Assembly: GCF_052030545.1 (NCBI RefSeq)
Contig: NZ_JBPDIH010000003.1
Span: 186,001 to 250,000 of the forward strand
Direction of reading: 5' to 3'
Length of the DNA stretch: 64,000 bases
Source of the DNA: CANMXU01 sp052030545
GTDB taxonomy: Bacteria > Pseudomonadota > Gammaproteobacteria > Enterobacterales > Alteromonadaceae
In this document: positions 62,025 through 64,000 of the stretch, in pieces
Numbering within the stretch: position 1 is the first letter of the stretch
Layout of the letters: each line of letters opens with the position of its first letter
The notes under the pieces: model-generated
What the model was told of the DNA's origin: nothing
What the model saw: the letters and a program-made list of their open reading frames with translations, nothing else
The model's database searches: none
Program-made: the position numbers and the translations under genes

Positions 62025-62741
62025 TTACAACAATGATTTTCGCGCTAATTCGGGGAAATTAGTAAAAATACCATCAACTCCTATCAGCTGACAAAAGGCA
62101 ATATCTTGGGGTTTATCTACCGTATACACATTTACGGTTAAACCACGTTGATGGGCATCGTCGACTAGGCCTTGGTTTAAACATTCAATTGCAAGATTTA
62201 GGCTATTCAAGGCTAATTTTTCGGTAAACGCGGCGTAATCTATCGGGCAACACGCAATAAGCGCGGCCGTTTTAATCTCAGGTATTACCGACTTTGTCGC
62301 GACAAGTAAGTGATGATTAAAGGCAGAGATTACAAATTGCTCAAGTGAAAAATGATGTTGCGCTATTGCTTGGTGAATTTGCTTCGCCAAAGCTTGCACA
62401 AGATGGGCAAGTTGGTCTGGTTTTGTGGTGGTATCTTTTAATTCAATATTCACCACACAGCGCCCGTGGATAAAAGACAGGGCTTGATTTAGGGTAATAA
62501 TTTGTTGGTTATTACCCGCATCTAAATTTTGCAGCTGAGCCAAAGAGAACTGATCAAAATGCCCTTTGCCATCGGTTGTTTCTTCTAAGTAAACATCATG
62601 ACGAACAATAAATTCACCACTGTGATGGTAAAAAACGTCAAACTCTATCGCATCGGCTTGTTGTTTAATTGCATGCTCAAACGCCAGAAGGGTATTTTCT
62701 GGATACTCGCCACTGGCACCTCGATGAGCAATAATATGCAT
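62025..62741 (-). CDS. Glycerophosphodiester phosphodiesterase (UgpQ-like)
   Basis: 238 residues, cytoplasmic, no signal peptide. TIM barrel with HRGASGEYPENT (catalytic His6-Arg7 and Glu15 region), EFDVFYHHSGEFIVRHD, and late DGIFTNFP. Cleaves glycerophosphodiesters to glycerol 3-phosphate and an alcohol, matching the small UgpQ type. It lies 15 nt downstream of psd, so a phospholipid-turnover role within the rsgA-psd transcript is plausible. Confidence 0.93.
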   Translation of the reverse strand: MHIIAHRGASGEYPENTLLAFEHAIKQQADAIEFDVFYHHSGEFIVRHDVYLEETTDGKGHFDQFSLAQLQNLDAGNNQQIITLNQALSFIHGRCVVNIELKDTTTKPDQLAHLVQALAKQIHQAIAQHHFSLEQFVISAFNHHLLVATKSVIPEIKTAALIACCPIDYAAFTEKLALNSLNLAIECLNQGLVDDAHQRGLTVNVYTVDKPQDIAFCQLIGVDGIFTNFPELARKSLL

Positions 62742-62756
62742 AATAACTACAACGGC

Positions 62757-63650
62757 TTATTCAGCGCCGCTTTCATTAGTTTTAGCAGAACATAAGTCAG
62801 CATAATGCTCACCTAAACGGGTCACGGTTTCAGGACCAGCAGTTTCATTAAATTTAATCATGCTTGGCGCAAACGTTGATACAACGGTAGAGCCTAACTT
62901 AAAGCGCCCCATTTCATCACCTTTTTCAAAGGTAACTGCGCCAACACCCGTTGCTGGATATTGCCATCTAAAAATATCTTTACCCGCAGGCGGTGTGATG
63001 GTGCCAGCCCACGTTGTTTCTATACTTGCTACAATTGTCGCACCAACCAATACCATCGCCATTTCACCATGTGCAGTATCAAAAATAGCAACAACACGTT
63101 CATTGCGGGCAAATAAATCTGGCACGTTATTGGCGGTTAATGGATTCACCGAAAAAAGCTCGCCAGGTACGTAAATCATTTCACGTAACGTTGCTGCCAT
63201 CGGCATATGAATGCGGTGATAATCTTTTGGCGCTAAATAAATGCAAGAGAAGCTACCGCCTTGAAATGGCTTTGCTGTTGCTTCGTCGCCACCAAGTAAA
63301 CTGGTCAAACTATAATTGAACCCTTTCGCTTGAATAAGCTGCCCGTCGACAATATCGCCTTGCTGACTAATTGCGCCATCCACTGGGTAACATAATGCAT
63401 TTTCATCTGGGTCAATGGTACGTGCACCTTCTTCTAATTCTCGGGTAAAAAAATCATTAAAGGTTTTAAAGTCGCTGGCGTTTTTTAACTTAGCTTCCGC
63501 CATATTAATGCCGTAAGCTTTAATGAAAGCAGAAATAAGTTTAGTGGTTAACCAACCGGCTTCTGCTGCTGCTAACTTACCAACTAAACGTGAAATTGCA
63601 TGCTTTGGCATTATATATTGCAAAGCAATTTTTACTTTATCGAGTGACAC
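62757..63650 (-). CDS. psd: Phosphatidylserine decarboxylase proenzyme
   Basis: 297 residues. Self-cleaves at the LGST motif (Gly253-Ser254) to make a pyruvoyl prosthetic group and forms phosphatidylethanolamine. The proteolytic triad residues are visible (Asp91 in PVDGA, His145/148 in PKDYHRIHMP, Ser254). Family lengths are near 290-320, so it is complete. It lies 31 nt downstream of rsgA in the same direction, the conserved rsgA-psd order, and 15 nt before the phosphodiesterase gene. Confidence 0.97.
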   Translation of the reverse strand: MSLDKVKIALQYIMPKHAISRLVGKLAAAEAGWLTTKLISAFIKAYGINMAEAKLKNASDFKTFNDFFTRELEEGARTIDPDENALCYPVDGAISQQGDIVDGQLIQAKGFNYSLTSLLGGDEATAKPFQGGSFSCIYLAPKDYHRIHMPMAATLREMIYVPGELFSVNPLTANNVPDLFARNERVVAIFDTAHGEMAMVLVGATIVASIETTWAGTITPPAGKDIFRWQYPATGVGAVTFEKGDEMGRFKLGSTVVSTFAPSMIKFNETAGPETVTRLGEHYADLCSAKTNESGAE

Positions 63651-63681
63651 TAAAGGTTCCTTACACTACTTATTAATTAAT

Positions 63682-64000
63682 TTAATGATTAAACCGCGAG
63701 GTTAACTTGTTGCCATCTAAACTGGCTAATATTCGTTGAAAACTGGCTAAACGTTCAGCGCGTATTTTACCTTGCTCACTAGCTTCAACTAACGCACAAC
63801 CAGGGTCGGTTTGATGTTTGCAATCGCGAAATTTACAGCCGCCCAAGTAATCAGCAAACTCAATAAAGCCGCGATAGACTTGCTCTGGTGTTAAATGCCA
63901 CAAGCCAAACTCACGAATACCAGGCGAGTCAATTAAGTCGCCGCCATCACTAAAATGATATAAACGCGCTACTGTGGTGGTATGCTGCCCTAAGCCTGAA
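63682..64000 (-). CDS. rsgA: Ribosome small subunit-dependent GTPase RsgA, 3' part
   Basis: Partial: the gene enters from beyond the right edge and the window holds its last ~105 codons. The visible part reads GLGQHTTTVARLY, then the G3 motif DLIDSPGIREFGLWHL, and the zinc-binding domain GGCKFRDCKH...GCALVEA with three cysteines and a histidine, characteristic of circularly permuted RsgA GTPases. It assists 30S subunit maturation. It precedes psd by 31 nt as in E. coli. Confidence 0.95.
   Translation of the reverse strand, partial: SGLGQHTTTVARLYHFSDGGDLIDSPGIREFGLWHLTPEQVYRGFIEFADYLGGCKFRDCKHQTDPGCALVEASEQGKIRAERLASFQRILASLDGNKLTSRFNH

Noticed and set aside
1..64000. rRNA, tRNA genes, prophage or integrase
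   Set aside because: No conserved RNA gene sequence, integrase, or phage structural gene was noticed on either strand; a tRNAscan-type search would be decisive.

Overview
The window reads as chromosome of a marine gammaproteobacterium of the order Alteromonadales, most likely Colwelliaceae (Thalassotalea/Colwellia-like). This rests on the AT-rich composition, on the sequences of DksA, GroEL, EF-P and AccC, on gene neighbourhoods shared with Escherichia coli and Shewanella, and on use of the PLP-dependent aspartate decarboxylase PanP beside panB-panC. The species call is inference; no rRNA or tRNA gene is present to settle it.

Layout. 0-11 kb: sfsA, dksA, gluQRS, pcnB, folK, panB and panC on the plus strand, then a large PilZ-domain protein that converges on panP. 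11-20 kb, mostly minus strand: a 31-codon small ORF with its own terminator; an ABC-2 exporter (ATPase, permease) with a TrmB-like methyltransferase; an outer-membrane barrel protein; efp facing epmB; an MscS-type channel; two envelope proteins (DUF3016, DUF4136). 20.2-24.5 kb is an accessory island: four poorly recognised minus-strand genes among five same-orientation copies of an ~80-bp terminal-inverted-repeat element, one copy inside a 228-bp tandem duplication. The island encodes a candidate caspase-fold (clan CD) peptidase, a 257-aa helix-plus-strand partner, a four-helix membrane protein and a protein resembling putative phage abortive-infection (putAbiC) proteins. It is the best place in the window to look for an undescribed system.

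24.6-37 kb: groES-groEL with a heat-shock-type promoter, fxsA, cutA-dsbD, a three-gene unit (periplasmic binding protein, porin, GGDEF-EAL protein), and aroQ-accB-accC. 36.8-46.9 kb: small envelope/stress proteins (DUF3012, Pmp3, PH domain), a secreted alpha/beta hydrolase, a lipoprotein sulfatase with unusual architecture, an MFS transporter, a response regulator with a degenerate GGDEF and an intact EAL domain, and a patatin-like lipase. 47-54.5 kb: a trypsin-like protease, then the conserved cluster yibQ-envC-gpmI / yibN-grxC-secB-gpsA / trmL. 54.6-64 kb: fieF, pldB, cpxA-cpxR facing a cpxP homologue across a CpxR box, a BlaI/M56-peptidase pair, a glycerophosphodiester phosphodiesterase, psd, and the 3' part of rsgA running off the end.

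How the genes work together. panB, panC and panP cover pantothenate synthesis from ketoisovalerate and aspartate. efp and epmB are substrate and modification enzyme. The Cpx genes, the YibQ/EnvC pair, DsbD, SecB and several lipoproteins and porins form an envelope biogenesis and stress theme. c-di-GMP turnover is represented by the PilZ protein and two EAL proteins. Three convergent intergenic gaps carry the same degenerate ~11-nt repeat. At least two genes (pcnB and the periplasmic binding protein gene) appear to start at AUU/AUC-type codons rather than AUG. No rRNA, tRNA, CRISPR array, integrase or intact transposase was seen.
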